Below, in pieces: positions 1 through 8,494 of a stretch of DNA of 64,000 nucleotides (positions within the stretch are counted from its first letter, which is position 1; each line of letters opens with the position of its first letter). Made by a program: the position numbers and the translations under genes. The stretch is from Phycisphaeraceae bacterium (GTDB lineage: Bacteria > Planctomycetota > Phycisphaerae > Phycisphaerales > UBA1924), in the NCBI GenBank assembly GCA_026126305.1, contig JAHCJI010000003.1, positions 1-64,000 of the forward strand. The letters are read 5' to 3'. Under the pieces are notes generated by a model that was not told where the DNA came from, made no database searches, and saw only the letters and a program-made list of their open reading frames with translations.

Positions 1-62
1 GGTGTGGGGGGGTGGGGGCGTGTGGGGGTTGGGGGCGTGCAACTGGATTGGCCGATGCCCGT
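1..62. repeat. G-rich low-complexity tract
   Basis: The window opens with runs of five or more G separated by T or C on the plus strand. Such runs could form a G-quadruplex. Similar G/C-run tracts recur in this window at 50.7-50.8 kb inside purH and at 56.3 kb, always built from GGGGGT-like or CCCCCA-like units. It overlaps the possible N-terminal extension of the first gene, so it may be upstream DNA rather than coding. Confidence 0.5.
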
Positions 63-93
63 ATGCATGGAGATGGCACCACGACACCGCCCG

Positions 94-1782
94 ATGGCCT
101 CGCCCGCGCCCGGACACCCCCAGACCCGGTGGTGTGGGAGAGGGCGTGGGGGTGGGCGTGGGCGTGGGGGTGGGGGTGCTCGTGGGGGTGCGCTGCGCCG
201 GGCGGTGCTGGTGGTGGCCTTGGTGGCGGTGCTGGTGGTCGTGGGGCTGATGTTTGCCTTCGGGCGCGGGGCCATGGCCCGGCCAACCATCGCCCACGAC
301 TACGGCCGGCAGATCCAGGAGCGGGCCCTGGCCCGGCAGGAGGCGGTCTTCGGCCCGGGGCTGAACCAGTGGGACCAGTTTCGCGCCTCTTTGGGGACGG
401 TTCGGGGCGCCGTCGAATGGCTCGAACAATACAACAAGGACCTGCCGGTCGACCCCGACGATACGTGGCGGCACGTCACGCCCGACCTGATCTACATCGA
501 GCCCGATGGGGGCACGCCCGAGCAGTTCGAGCGGGCCCGGGGGCGGGCGCTCGAGGTTTTGGCCCGGTGGGAAGCGATGGGCGTCTTCGAGGCCGCCCGC
601 GCCATCGCCGGGCTCGAACGCGTGGCCCGGTCCTATGACGACCGCCCGCTGTTCGACCAGTGGATGAGCGAGGGCGGCACGGCGCGCGGCCTGGCCCGGG
701 CCCTGGCGGCGCGGGCGCGGCTGGCGGCCCGGGCGGGCGATGATGCGGCCCGGCTGGAAGCTGTCGCCCACACGCTGGCCCTGGGCCGGGTGGTCGGCGG
801 CAGCGGCCTCCTGATCGATCACCTGGTGGGCACGGCCATCATGGCCCTGGCCCGCAACGAACTGCTCCACGGCCTGCTGCTGCACCCCGTCGAGGACGAC
901 GCCTGGCTGCGGACGGCCGACGAGCTGCTGCGGCTCGAGCTGGAGGGGCGGGCATCGACGATGGCCGACGCCCTGGGGGCCGAACGCCTGTTCATCGCCG
1001 ACGCCGTGCAGCGTGCCTACACCGACGATGGCGCGGGCGGCGGGCGGCTGCTGCCGTTCGCGTACGCGCGGCTGATCGGCTACGACGAGTTCGATTCCTT
1101 TTCTCCCCTCACGCCCCTGGGCATGAACCGCCTGTCGAACATCCACGGCGACCTGTTCCTGGGCCGCAAGGCGCTGGACCGCTGGCTCGACGAGTTGCTG
1201 CGGCTCTCGCTGGATGCCCTGGAGGCCACGGGCCCGGCGATCATCGGGGCCGACCGCCGCGTGGCCGAGCACATGGCCAGCGCCGACTGGCGCAACCCCA
1301 TCGGCCGCGACCTGTTGTCCTCGATCCATGTCTTGCTCACCGATCGCCTGATGCGCATCGAGGCCGCCGGGTCGCGCGTGGTGCTGGCCATCGAACGCTA
1401 CCGCCTGGCCAACGGCGGCCGCCCGCCGGCGACGCTGGACGTGTTGGGCCCGCTGCTGCCCGATGGGCTGCGGGCCGACCCGGTCACGGGCCAGCCATGG
1501 GACTACGAGCCCACGGCGCTCACGCTCGACGAACAGGGCCGCCCGCTGCTCGAGGGCGCGACGGCCTGGCCCTACACCCTGCGCAGCCGCCCCTGGCCCG
1601 AAGCGCCCTCGCTCCGCTCGGGCAGCCCCTCGCGCCTGGCCACGGGCGTCCTGATCACCGTGCCCATCCAGGGGCCCAAGTACGATGCGCCTTTGGATGA
1701 TTGGGATAGTTGGGATGGGCACGATGCCGGCGAAGAAGCCGAAGATGGCACGGCTGCGGAATCGGCCCACGGGCCGGGCTGA
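94..1782 (+). CDS. Uncharacterised membrane-anchored protein
   Basis: I do not recognise a specific family. After a Gly/Arg-rich leader there is one clear transmembrane segment (RRAVLVVALVAVLVVVGLMF, about residues 36-55), then roughly 500 residues of Ala/Arg/Leu-rich helical sequence. Near the C-terminus is a segment around YRLANGGRPPATLDVLGPLL followed by DPVTGQPWDY, a motif common at the end of large planctomycete membrane-associated proteins. This points to an anchored extracytoplasmic protein of unknown role. The start is uncertain: the frame is open to base 4 with no clear Shine-Dalgarno, and ATG codons at 67, 73 and 94 are all possible. The G-rich leader encodes low-complexity residues, so I chose the innermost. 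Confidence 0.6.
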   Translation: MASPAPGHPQTRWCGRGRGGGRGRGGGGARGGALRRAVLVVALVAVLVVVGLMFAFGRGAMARPTIAHDYGRQIQERALARQEAVFGPGLNQWDQFRASLGTVRGAVEWLEQYNKDLPVDPDDTWRHVTPDLIYIEPDGGTPEQFERARGRALEVLARWEAMGVFEAARAIAGLERVARSYDDRPLFDQWMSEGGTARGLARALAARARLAARAGDDAARLEAVAHTLALGRVVGGSGLLIDHLVGTAIMALARNELLHGLLLHPVEDDAWLRTADELLRLELEGRASTMADALGAERLFIADAVQRAYTDDGAGGGRLLPFAYARLIGYDEFDSFSPLTPLGMNRLSNIHGDLFLGRKALDRWLDELLRLSLDALEATGPAIIGADRRVAEHMASADWRNPIGRDLLSSIHVLLTDRLMRIEAAGSRVVLAIERYRLANGGRPPATLDVLGPLLPDGLRADPVTGQPWDYEPTALTLDEQGRPLLEGATAWPYTLRSRPWPEAPSLRSGSPSRLATGVLITVPIQGPKYDAPLDDWDSWDGHDAGEEAEDGTAAESAHGPG

Positions 1783-1883
1783 CCCGGTGGCGATGGGAAC
1801 GCGGGGGGTGGTGCGATGGTGAAGATAGGTTTTGGGCCGACCGGCGGGCCGCTACCCGCACCGCCGGAATACGCTCCCGTGCC

Positions 1884-3032
1884 ATGACCTTTTATGCCTA
1901 CAACCTGGCCGCCCTGGCGATCGCCGCGGCAGTGGTGGGCTGCGTCCTGTTCGCCCTGCGCCCGTGGCTGGCGTGCAAGGGCTGGCTGCCAGGGCGCATC
2001 CACCGGGCCGCCCGGTGTGCCGAAGCAGACGGCCTGCCGGTCTGCGGCAACTGCGGCCACCCCGTGGCCAACTGGGGCGATGGCGTGCGCCTGCCGGCCA
2101 ACTGCGGCGAGTGCGGGGCCCTGTACGCCCGTTGCGGCATCGTCTCCCGTGCGGCCATCGCGCGCCTGGGGCCCTGCGTCGCCACCATCGCCGCCATGAT
2201 CGTCGCGCCCGTGGCCATCCTCGCGCTCATCTGCTATGGCGTGGTATACGAGGCACTGACGCCCGCGCCCACCTACACCGCGCCCATCTCCGCCCAGCCA
2301 CGGCCCGCGCTGGTTCGACGCACCGCCGCGTTCAATCTGGCCCCCAGCCGCGTCGAGGGCAGGACCGTCTTCGACACCACAACCCGCAGCGAGTTCAGGA
2401 ACCCGCCACCCTTTACCCTGGCCTACGAGGTCGATGTCATCGGCCATGGCGACCCGCTGGGCACCACCGCGATCCGTGCCATCGACGGCCGCGTCACCAT
2501 CGAGCTTCGCGGCGATGGCGTGCCCAGCCTCGACCTTGCGTATCGCCCGGCCACCGACACCTGGACGCTCGAGGCTGTTGGCTCTGGCGCTGCCCCCACG
2601 ACCGGCCAGGGCGTCGAGAACGCCATCGCCGCGCTCTACGCCCGGGGCGGCTTGGCCTTGCGCCCGTGGGCCGACGCGGAGATGTGCGAGGCCGCCGATC
2701 GCCTGCGCACCATGACGGCCCTGTCGGCTGGCGTCAACGGCTTCGTGCAGACCGGCCACGCAAGCGAAGCGGCCCACGACTCTGACACGGCCATGGTCGC
2801 GGCCACCCGCGTGGGCACGGGCGAGGGCACCAGCGGCGTGCCCGCCGGCGCGACGCCCCACGGCTGGCAGGGCACGGCCATCCCCACCCCCATGCCGGGA
2901 TACGCCAAACCCCTGGCCCTGGCCGCCGGCGCGGCCCCGGTGGTCTTGGCGATCGCCGGCCTGATCGTCTACGCCCGCACGCGTGGCAGGCTCCTGTCCG
3001 CTGGTGCCCTCTCGAAGCTCCCAGGCGATTGA
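1884..3032 (+). CDS. Membrane protein with zinc-ribbon-like cysteines
   Basis: The product is a 382-residue protein of unknown function. It starts with a hydrophobic helix (about residues 5-28). A cytoplasmic-looking CGNCGH...CGECG pair of CxxC motifs (about residues 54-81) resembles a rubredoxin-type zinc ribbon. A second membrane helix follows at about residues 94-120, then a soluble domain of some 200 residues and a last helix near residue 350. The layout of helix, zinc ribbon and helix is common in planctomycete proteins of unknown role. The ATG at 1884 is preferred over the open frame from 1710 because the upstream part is Arg/Trp-rich and overlaps the previous gene. Membrane topology and metal binding are inferred from sequence only. 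Confidence 0.7.
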   Translation: MTFYAYNLAALAIAAAVVGCVLFALRPWLACKGWLPGRIHRAARCAEADGLPVCGNCGHPVANWGDGVRLPANCGECGALYARCGIVSRAAIARLGPCVATIAAMIVAPVAILALICYGVVYEALTPAPTYTAPISAQPRPALVRRTAAFNLAPSRVEGRTVFDTTTRSEFRNPPPFTLAYEVDVIGHGDPLGTTAIRAIDGRVTIELRGDGVPSLDLAYRPATDTWTLEAVGSGAAPTTGQGVENAIAALYARGGLALRPWADAEMCEAADRLRTMTALSAGVNGFVQTGHASEAAHDSDTAMVAATRVGTGEGTSGVPAGATPHGWQGTAIPTPMPGYAKPLALAAGAAPVVLAIAGLIVYARTRGRLLSAGALSKLPGD

Positions 3033-3122
3033 AGCCGCGGTGGGGCACTCCCGCCCGGCACCCACCGTTGACCCATCCAAGGGCCCACGTACGACCTCGC
3101 GCCGGATGGGGACAATTGACCC

Positions 3123-4937
3123 ATGCTCCGATCCCTTCTCATCGTCTGCTTGCTTGCCGCCACCACCCTTGCACAGGATGCACCAAGCGATTCCCCGCCC
3201 ATCGGCCTGGAAGCCCTTGCCGCCTTCGAGCACGCGAGGGCGGTGGTCTTTGGCGATGAGCAGCCAAGCGGGGCGGCCCCGGCGGTCTGGGGAGTGGCCG
3301 TCACGCTGCGGCATGGGGCGCGAGAGCGCACCGTCGCGGCCTCGATGGCGCTGGACATGCCCGACGCCGGCCTCGTCGCCGCCGTCGCCCGCGCGTTGCC
3401 CGAGCCGCGTGCCGCATCCGATCGCCTGACGATCGAACTGGCCGGCCGGCCCGTCCCGATCGATTCTGGCCGCGGGCTGGGCGAGGCCACGCTGGCCATT
3501 TCGCCCGGGCTGGACGCCATCGCCGTGCGTGTGGGCGGGCGGGTCGAGACGGTCTTTCCCGATGCCGCCCTGGCCGACGGCATGCTGCCCACGGACATGA
3601 TCATCGCCGCCGTGCGAAGGGCCATGGATGGGCTGCTGCCCCCGGGCCACGAGCCCGGCCCCGGGGCGTGGGAGCGATATGTCGATGCGGCGCTGCGCCG
3701 GGGTGAGATCGACCTCTTCCGAGCCCCGGCGACGGTGCTGGCCCAGCCGCCGGATACCGACGCCCCGCGATTCGTGCATCGCGGCGGCCGCGTCGTGGCC
3801 CGGGCCGAGCTGACTCCCCAAGCGCTGGTCGACTGGGCCGGCGACATGGCCGACAACCTCCGCCGACGCCAGCACGACGGCCTGGAGCCCTACGGCCTCT
3901 TGGGCACGCCCGACGCCCTGACCGGCCGGGCCACCGTGCCGGTGGAAGACCCATTCGCCCAAGCGCTGGCCGCCCACGCCCTGGCCCGATACGCCGCCAG
4001 CCCTTGGGCCCCGCCCGAACGTGCCGGCCGCGCGGGCACGGCCGCCCTCGTGCTGCTGCGTCAGCTGGCCTTTGTCACGCCCGTTCGGCTGGGGGCCCTG
4101 GCCGAGATGGGAGACAACGCCCCCTTGGAGGTCGAGGCCTGGTCGGCCCCGGCCCCGGCGGCCATGGCCCTGATCGCGTTGGAGCACTTCGAGGAGGCCA
4201 CCATCGAGGCCCACCCCGAGTTGTCGGCGATGCGCGACCGCTGCGCCGCCATCGTGCGATCCACGGTGGGCCTGTCGATCACCGGTCAGGCGGTCTTCGC
4301 CCCCGAGCTGCCCGAGAATGCCCGCGCCTTGGCCGCCCGGGCCCTGCTGGCCCTGTCACGCGGGGGTATCGCCCGCGAAGACGACCTTGCCCACGCCCAC
4401 GCCGCGGCCCGAGCCGTCGCCGAGCGACAGGGGCCCGAGATGCTGGTCTCGCAGATGCCCTGGTTGCTCGAGGCCCTGCCCGTCGAAGGGTTCGGGCCCG
4501 CGGCCCAGGCTGGACACGTGGCCGACGCCTTGCGGCAGATGCGCGAGCTGGTCCGGGCCCACACGCTCAGCGGGCCCGAGGTCGATGGCCCCGACCACGA
4601 CCTGGCCGGCGGCGTGGTCTTCACGCGTGGCGGTCCTCCGCTGCCCACCTGGCAGACGGCCCGGGCCGCCCTGGCTTTGGCGGCCATGCTCGGCGACGAC
4701 CGCCTCACCCCGGGCCAGCAGCGTCCGGCCGAGTTCCTGCACCTGCTGCACATGCTGCGTTTCCTGCGGCAGTTGACCGTCGACGACAGCATGGCCCACC
4801 TGCTGGCCGATGCCTCCAAGTCTGCCGGCGGCTTGCGGGCCGCGCCGTGGGACCAGCGTCAGCCCGCCGTCGCCACCGCCTTGGCCTTGCTGGCCGTATG
4901 CGAGGCCATCGACGCCGCGGGCGTGCGCGGGCCTTGA
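3123..4937 (+). CDS. Secreted protein of unknown function
   Basis: The 604-residue product begins with a good signal peptide (MLRSLLIVCLLAATTLAQD, cleavage likely after residue 17). The rest is Ala/Leu/Arg-rich with no motif I can name. The second half (about residues 220-600) looks like an all-helical, possibly alpha/alpha-toroid repeat fold, with spaced stretches such as LAAHALARYAASP and LAARALLALSRGG. This resembles prenyltransferase or squalene-cyclase-like repeat proteins only in composition. It follows the two preceding membrane proteins on the same strand with a gap of about 90 bp, so the three may be co-transcribed. Export to the periplasm is inferred from the leader alone. Confidence 0.75.
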   Translation: MLRSLLIVCLLAATTLAQDAPSDSPPIGLEALAAFEHARAVVFGDEQPSGAAPAVWGVAVTLRHGARERTVAASMALDMPDAGLVAAVARALPEPRAASDRLTIELAGRPVPIDSGRGLGEATLAISPGLDAIAVRVGGRVETVFPDAALADGMLPTDMIIAAVRRAMDGLLPPGHEPGPGAWERYVDAALRRGEIDLFRAPATVLAQPPDTDAPRFVHRGGRVVARAELTPQALVDWAGDMADNLRRRQHDGLEPYGLLGTPDALTGRATVPVEDPFAQALAAHALARYAASPWAPPERAGRAGTAALVLLRQLAFVTPVRLGALAEMGDNAPLEVEAWSAPAPAAMALIALEHFEEATIEAHPELSAMRDRCAAIVRSTVGLSITGQAVFAPELPENARALAARALLALSRGGIAREDDLAHAHAAARAVAERQGPEMLVSQMPWLLEALPVEGFGPAAQAGHVADALRQMRELVRAHTLSGPEVDGPDHDLAGGVVFTRGGPPLPTWQTARAALALAAMLGDDRLTPGQQRPAEFLHLLHMLRFLRQLTVDDSMAHLLADASKSAGGLRAAPWDQRQPAVATALALLAVCEAIDAAGVRGP

Positions 4938-5124
4938 GGAGTCTTGCAGACGAATCGCGATGACTTGGCCGATGTCGCTGGACGCGATGGTGCGCTATCG
5001 CACGTTCAGCAACATCCACTGGCGCGACGATGGGCAGCGCATCCGCCTGCTGGACCTGGACGCGGCCACCTTGGAAGTGGGGCTTGAGTCTCGGTTCTAA
5101 GGCTCGGGTGGGTTTGTTCCGGCG
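4938..5124. other. Short convergent intergenic gap
   Basis: This gap separates the convergent ends of the secreted protein and the thiC-operon membrane protein. A 46-codon frame begins at ATG 4960 and ends at 5100 (it would encode MTWPMSLDAMVRYRTFSNIH and 26 more residues). It has no properly spaced ribosome binding site. It could be a small gene or the decayed tail of a lost one. I see no terminator hairpin followed by a T run. Confidence 0.3.
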
Positions 5125-5901
5125 TCAGGGTGTCGATGGCGGGGCGTTGGCGGGCAACGGGTCGGGTTGTTGCGACGCCCGGCCTTTCGTGATCCACGCC
5201 CTGTACTGGGCAAGGTCTTCCTCTTCGGCCAGCGTGCGCTCGTGTTCCTGCGCGTCGTGGTGGAGCATCAGGCTCGATGGGTACTCGGCCGGCGCGATCA
5301 CGTCGCGATAGTCGGTGTTGGCCAGCGAGATGGCGGCCTGCAACTGGTCGAGTTGGCCTTCGGCGAGCTTGATTGCCGCGAGCCAGAGGCGCGCTTGCTC
5401 TGGCCCGGCGTATTGGTTCAGGGTGGCTCTTGCCTTATCGGCGTGCGTGCCGAACTCGCGCACGAGGATGCGATCGACGGTCGCGTTGTGCTCTGGCGAG
5501 GCCCGCGGCGTTTGGACCCTTGAATCGGAGTAGAACCAGAACGTCATGCCGTGCAGCAGGCTGACCACGCCGAGGAAGAGGAACCCGCTCCACCATGGCA
5601 ACGAGGACCGTGCGAGCACGACCAGGGCCAACAGCACGAAGACGACGAACTGCAACATGCGGATGATCTTGGCGGTGAGCAAGGCGTGACGAACGAGCAC
5701 GCCGACCAGCATCGCCGGGGCGAGCAGACCCGCCAGCATCGGCACACCGAGCAGCGCGAAGCCGAGCGCCGTTTGGAGCGGGTTGTTCAACTGCAAGAGC
5801 CCGCGCACGAGCAGGTAGACGAGGAAGCCCAGGAAGATGGTGTTGAACGCCGCCTGTCCGGGCCCGATGTTGCGGATGTAGTGCCGGCTTCGCCTGATCA
5901 A
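5125..5901 (-). CDS. Small integral membrane protein downstream of thiC
   Basis: The 258-residue protein has four or five hydrophobic helices in its first 130 residues (for example FNTIFLGFLVYLLVRGLLQL, then three more to about residue 125). A hydrophilic, helical C-terminal half of about 130 residues rich in Glu, Ala and Leu follows, possibly an interaction domain. I do not recognise a family. It begins 17 bp after the thiC stop on the same strand, so it is probably read from the same riboswitch-controlled transcript. That position makes a role in thiamine or precursor handling possible, but nothing in the sequence shows it. The first usable start is TTG at 5901; no in-frame ATG lies near it. 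Confidence 0.65.
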   Translation of the reverse strand: MIRRSRHYIRNIGPGQAAFNTIFLGFLVYLLVRGLLQLNNPLQTALGFALLGVPMLAGLLAPAMLVGVLVRHALLTAKIIRMLQFVVFVLLALVVLARSSLPWWSGFLFLGVVSLLHGMTFWFYSDSRVQTPRASPEHNATVDRILVREFGTHADKARATLNQYAGPEQARLWLAAIKLAEGQLDQLQAAISLANTDYRDVIAPAEYPSSLMLHHDAQEHERTLAEEEDLAQYRAWITKGRASQQPDPLPANAPPSTP

Positions 5902-5918
5902 ACGCCCCCCGATCGTTC

Positions 5919-7832
5919 TCAGATCACGCGATCTTCTTTGCCAATCCCCAGCGCCGGTCGCACGTCGACCTGGACGAGCGTATCCTGCTGGATCTTCCTC
6001 GCGTCCTCGTCGTCCACGTAGTCGCTGTGGCAGGCGGCCTTGCCGTCATCTTTGGTGGGCAGCTTGCCCTTGACCTTGCTGGCGAGTTTGTGGATCTCTT
6101 CGGGGCTCAGGTACCCGCGTTGTTCGAGGATGCGTTGTTGCTCTTCGCTCAGGGCATCGCTCTTGACGGGCTTGCCGCGGTCGAAGCCATCGGCCTTACC
6201 GCTGGCGAATTCCTGGATCTCCTTGCTGATGCGCACGGAGCACCAGTCGTGGCCGCACATGGCGCAGAAGTCGGTGTCCACGTCCAAGTCTTCGTCGTGG
6301 TAGGCGCGGGCGGTGTCGGTGTCGAAGGCCAGCTCGAAGTGCTTCTGCCAGTTGAGCGCGGCTCGGGCGCGGGTCAGCTCGTCGTCCCAGTGGCGGGTGG
6401 CGGGGATGCCCAGGGCCACGTCGGCGGCGTGGGCGGCGATCTTGTAGGCGATGCAGCCCTCCTTCACGTCGCCCTTCTTTGGCAGGCCCAGGTGCTCCTT
6501 GGGCGTGACATAGCACAACATGCTCGCGCCGTGGTAGGCCGCGTTGGTCGCGCCGATGCAACTGGTGATGTGGTCGTAGCCCGGGAACACGTCGGTGACC
6601 AGGGGCCCCAGCACGTAAAACGGCGCGCCGTGGCACAGGCGGCGCTGGAGCTTCATGTTGTACTCGATCTGGTCGAGCGGCACGTGGCCCGGCCCCTCGA
6701 CCATCACCTGCACGCCGTGCCGCCAGGCGCGTTCGGTGAGTTCGCCGATGGTCTCGAGTTCGGCGAGCTGCGCGTCGTCGGTGGCGTCGGCCAGCCCGCC
6801 GGGACGCATACCGTCGCCGATCGAGAACGTCACGTCGTGGCGGCGCATGAGTTCGCAGATGTCGTCCCACATGTCATACATGAGGTTGTCGCGGTTCTTC
6901 TCGAGCATCCACTTTGCGAGCAAACTGCCGCCACGCGACACGATGCCGATGAGCCGGTTCTTGACGTACTTGAGGTCCTTGCGGCGCACGCCCGCGTGGA
7001 TGGTGAAGTAGTCCACGCCCTGCTTGGCCTGGTGTTCGAGGGTGTCCAGGACGACTTGCTCGTCGAGGTCGGTGAGTTTGCGGCCGATGATCATGCTGTA
7101 GATCGGCACGGTGCCGATGGGCACGGTGCTGTTGCGGATAATCGCCTCTCGGCACTGGTCGAGGTCGCCGCCGGTGGAGAGGTCCATGACGGTGTCGGCA
7201 CCCCACTTCTCGGCCCACTTCAGCTTCTCGACTTCCTCGTCGGTGCCGCTGGAGACGGGGCTCGCGCCCATGTTGGCGTTGATCTTGGTCTTGCTGGCGC
7301 GGCCGATGGCCATGGGGTCGAGGTTGTAGGTCAGGTGGGTGGTGTTGGCGGGGATGACCATGCGTCCCGCGGCCACCTCGTCGCGGACCTGCTCGGGCGA
7401 GAGGTGGCCCTCGCGCTGCGCCACGCGCTTCATCTGGTCGGTCACGATGCCCAGCCGCGCGCTCTCGAGTTGCGTGATGGGCTCGAAGCCCGCGGGCGCA
7501 ATACAGCGGATGAACTCGCCGATCTCGGTTTGGTTATGCCCACCGCACCCGCTTGCGTGGTCGCCCGCCGCCTCGATAGTCCAGCCCTCGGGCAGGAAGT
7601 CCCACGCGGTGTATGGGCTGGGCTGGGGCATGTTGGGCGTGTCGGGCGAGCTGAACGCCAGGGGCCCGCCGACGTGCGGGCGGTTGGCGAAGCTGCCCGG
7701 GGTGGTCGTGCCCGCGTCGCCCGGGTTGCCCGCCCCGCGCGTGGGCACGGCGAATCGGGCCGTGGGCGTGTCGGCGTGCGGGTTGGCCGCCAGGCTTTGC
7801 ACGTGAGAATGGTTGGTGTGGACGGTCGTCAT
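5919..7832 (-). CDS. thiC: Phosphomethylpyrimidine synthase ThiC
   Basis: ThiC is a radical-SAM-type iron-sulfur enzyme. It converts 5-aminoimidazole ribotide into HMP-phosphate, the pyrimidine half of thiamine. At 637 residues it has the usual size. The cluster motif C523-x2-C526-x4-C531 (CAMCGHDWC) near the C-terminus matches the family CX2CX4C signature. Core family segments are present, including KTKINANMG, MDLSTGGD, GTVPIYS, FTIHAGV, SRGGS and MVEGPGHVP. The first ~75 residues are low-complexity and poorly conserved. The ATG at 7832 sits 8 nt after a GGAGGGA sequence that is also the 3' edge of the TPP riboswitch. This suggests that thiamine pyrophosphate controls translation initiation. 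Confidence 0.98.
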   Translation of the reverse strand: MTTVHTNHSHVQSLAANPHADTPTARFAVPTRGAGNPGDAGTTTPGSFANRPHVGGPLAFSSPDTPNMPQPSPYTAWDFLPEGWTIEAAGDHASGCGGHNQTEIGEFIRCIAPAGFEPITQLESARLGIVTDQMKRVAQREGHLSPEQVRDEVAAGRMVIPANTTHLTYNLDPMAIGRASKTKINANMGASPVSSGTDEEVEKLKWAEKWGADTVMDLSTGGDLDQCREAIIRNSTVPIGTVPIYSMIIGRKLTDLDEQVVLDTLEHQAKQGVDYFTIHAGVRRKDLKYVKNRLIGIVSRGGSLLAKWMLEKNRDNLMYDMWDDICELMRRHDVTFSIGDGMRPGGLADATDDAQLAELETIGELTERAWRHGVQVMVEGPGHVPLDQIEYNMKLQRRLCHGAPFYVLGPLVTDVFPGYDHITSCIGATNAAYHGASMLCYVTPKEHLGLPKKGDVKEGCIAYKIAAHAADVALGIPATRHWDDELTRARAALNWQKHFELAFDTDTARAYHDEDLDVDTDFCAMCGHDWCSVRISKEIQEFASGKADGFDRGKPVKSDALSEEQQRILEQRGYLSPEEIHKLASKVKGKLPTKDDGKAACHSDYVDDEDARKIQQDTLVQVDVRPALGIGKEDRVI

Positions 7833-7840
7833 GGTCGCGT

Positions 7841-7918
7841 TCCCTCCGCCGGCATGACCCGGATCAGGTGGTGCGGGTGCTTCTCAGCCCCCACGGACGA
7901 GTGGGGACGCCCCGAGCG
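7841..7918 (-). promoter_or_regulatory. TPP riboswitch (THI element) upstream of thiC
   Basis: Read on the minus strand, this segment carries the conserved core of the TPP aptamer. It contains CUCGGGGC, then GGGGGCUGAGA, then ACCCGCACCACCUGAUCCGG, then a GUCAUGCCGGCGGAGGGA end. These match the family landmarks CUGAGA and ACCUGAUCUGG in order and spacing. The GGAGGGA at the 3' side (7847-7841) is the probable thiC Shine-Dalgarno, 8 nt before the ATG. Ligand binding would therefore be expected to hide the ribosome site. No T-run terminator follows, which favours translational over transcriptional control. Confidence 0.95.
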
Positions 7919-7975
7919 TTTCGTGGGAGATGTTAGCAAGGCGTAGCGGGCGGTGGTCGGCGGTGGGGAAGCCCT

Positions 7976-8494
7976 TCAGGCCAACCCCCGCTCCACCACC
8001 CACGACATCACGCTGCCGGTGGGCCTGGGCTCCACGCTCAGGTGCCGCAGCATGTTGATGGCCTGGGCCCGGTGATGCACGCTGTGGGTCGTCACGTGGG
8101 CGATGATGTGTGCCCGTGTGTAGCGGCGCGTGACGCCGTTGCGCTCGCTGGTAAGCACCTCATCGAGCGGGAAGCGGCCGGCGATGTCCTTCCAATCGTC
8201 GTGGAGTTGCTCGGCCATGGACTCCATCTGGGCCACGGAGAAGGGGCCCTCGTCGGGCAGCCACGCCCGGCGTTCGCGACCGGCAAAGCCGTCGGCCCAC
8301 ACGCGCACTGCCCCAAGGTTGTGCATCAACGTGGCCCGCACGCTGCCCGGACCTATCTCGAAGGGCTTGTCCAGTTGCTCGTCGGTCAGTGGACGGCAGG
8401 CGGCCAGCAGTTCGAGGTCGGCCGCCAGCGAATGTCCCAGCAAGATGGCGGCGATGTCGGAACGAAGGTTGGCCGGGTCCACGGTCGTGCTCAT
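7976..8494 (-). CDS. DinB-family metalloenzyme-like protein
   Basis: This 172-residue protein matches the DinB four-helix-bundle family, whose members bind a divalent metal through three histidines and include bacillithiol S-transferases and damage-inducible proteins. Candidate ligands are the His in LMHNLGAV (about residue 59) and those in HIIAHVTTHSVHHRAQ (about residues 129-143). The HxxxHRAQ ending is typical of the family. Its ATG overlaps the stop codon of ribonuclease Y as ATGA, so translation is probably coupled. No substrate can be assigned from sequence. The link to RNase Y is positional only. Confidence 0.85.
   Translation of the reverse strand: MSTTVDPANLRSDIAAILLGHSLAADLELLAACRPLTDEQLDKPFEIGPGSVRATLMHNLGAVRVWADGFAGRERRAWLPDEGPFSVAQMESMAEQLHDDWKDIAGRFPLDEVLTSERNGVTRRYTRAHIIAHVTTHSVHHRAQAINMLRHLSVEPRPTGSVMSWVVERGLA

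Noticed and set aside
1572..4214. An 880-codon minus-strand frame
   Set aside because: It is antisense to three coherent plus-strand genes and has Gly/Arg/Gln-rich noise composition.
6027..7946. A 639-codon plus-strand frame over thiC
   Set aside because: It is the complement of thiC and its riboswitch, both of which are well supported.
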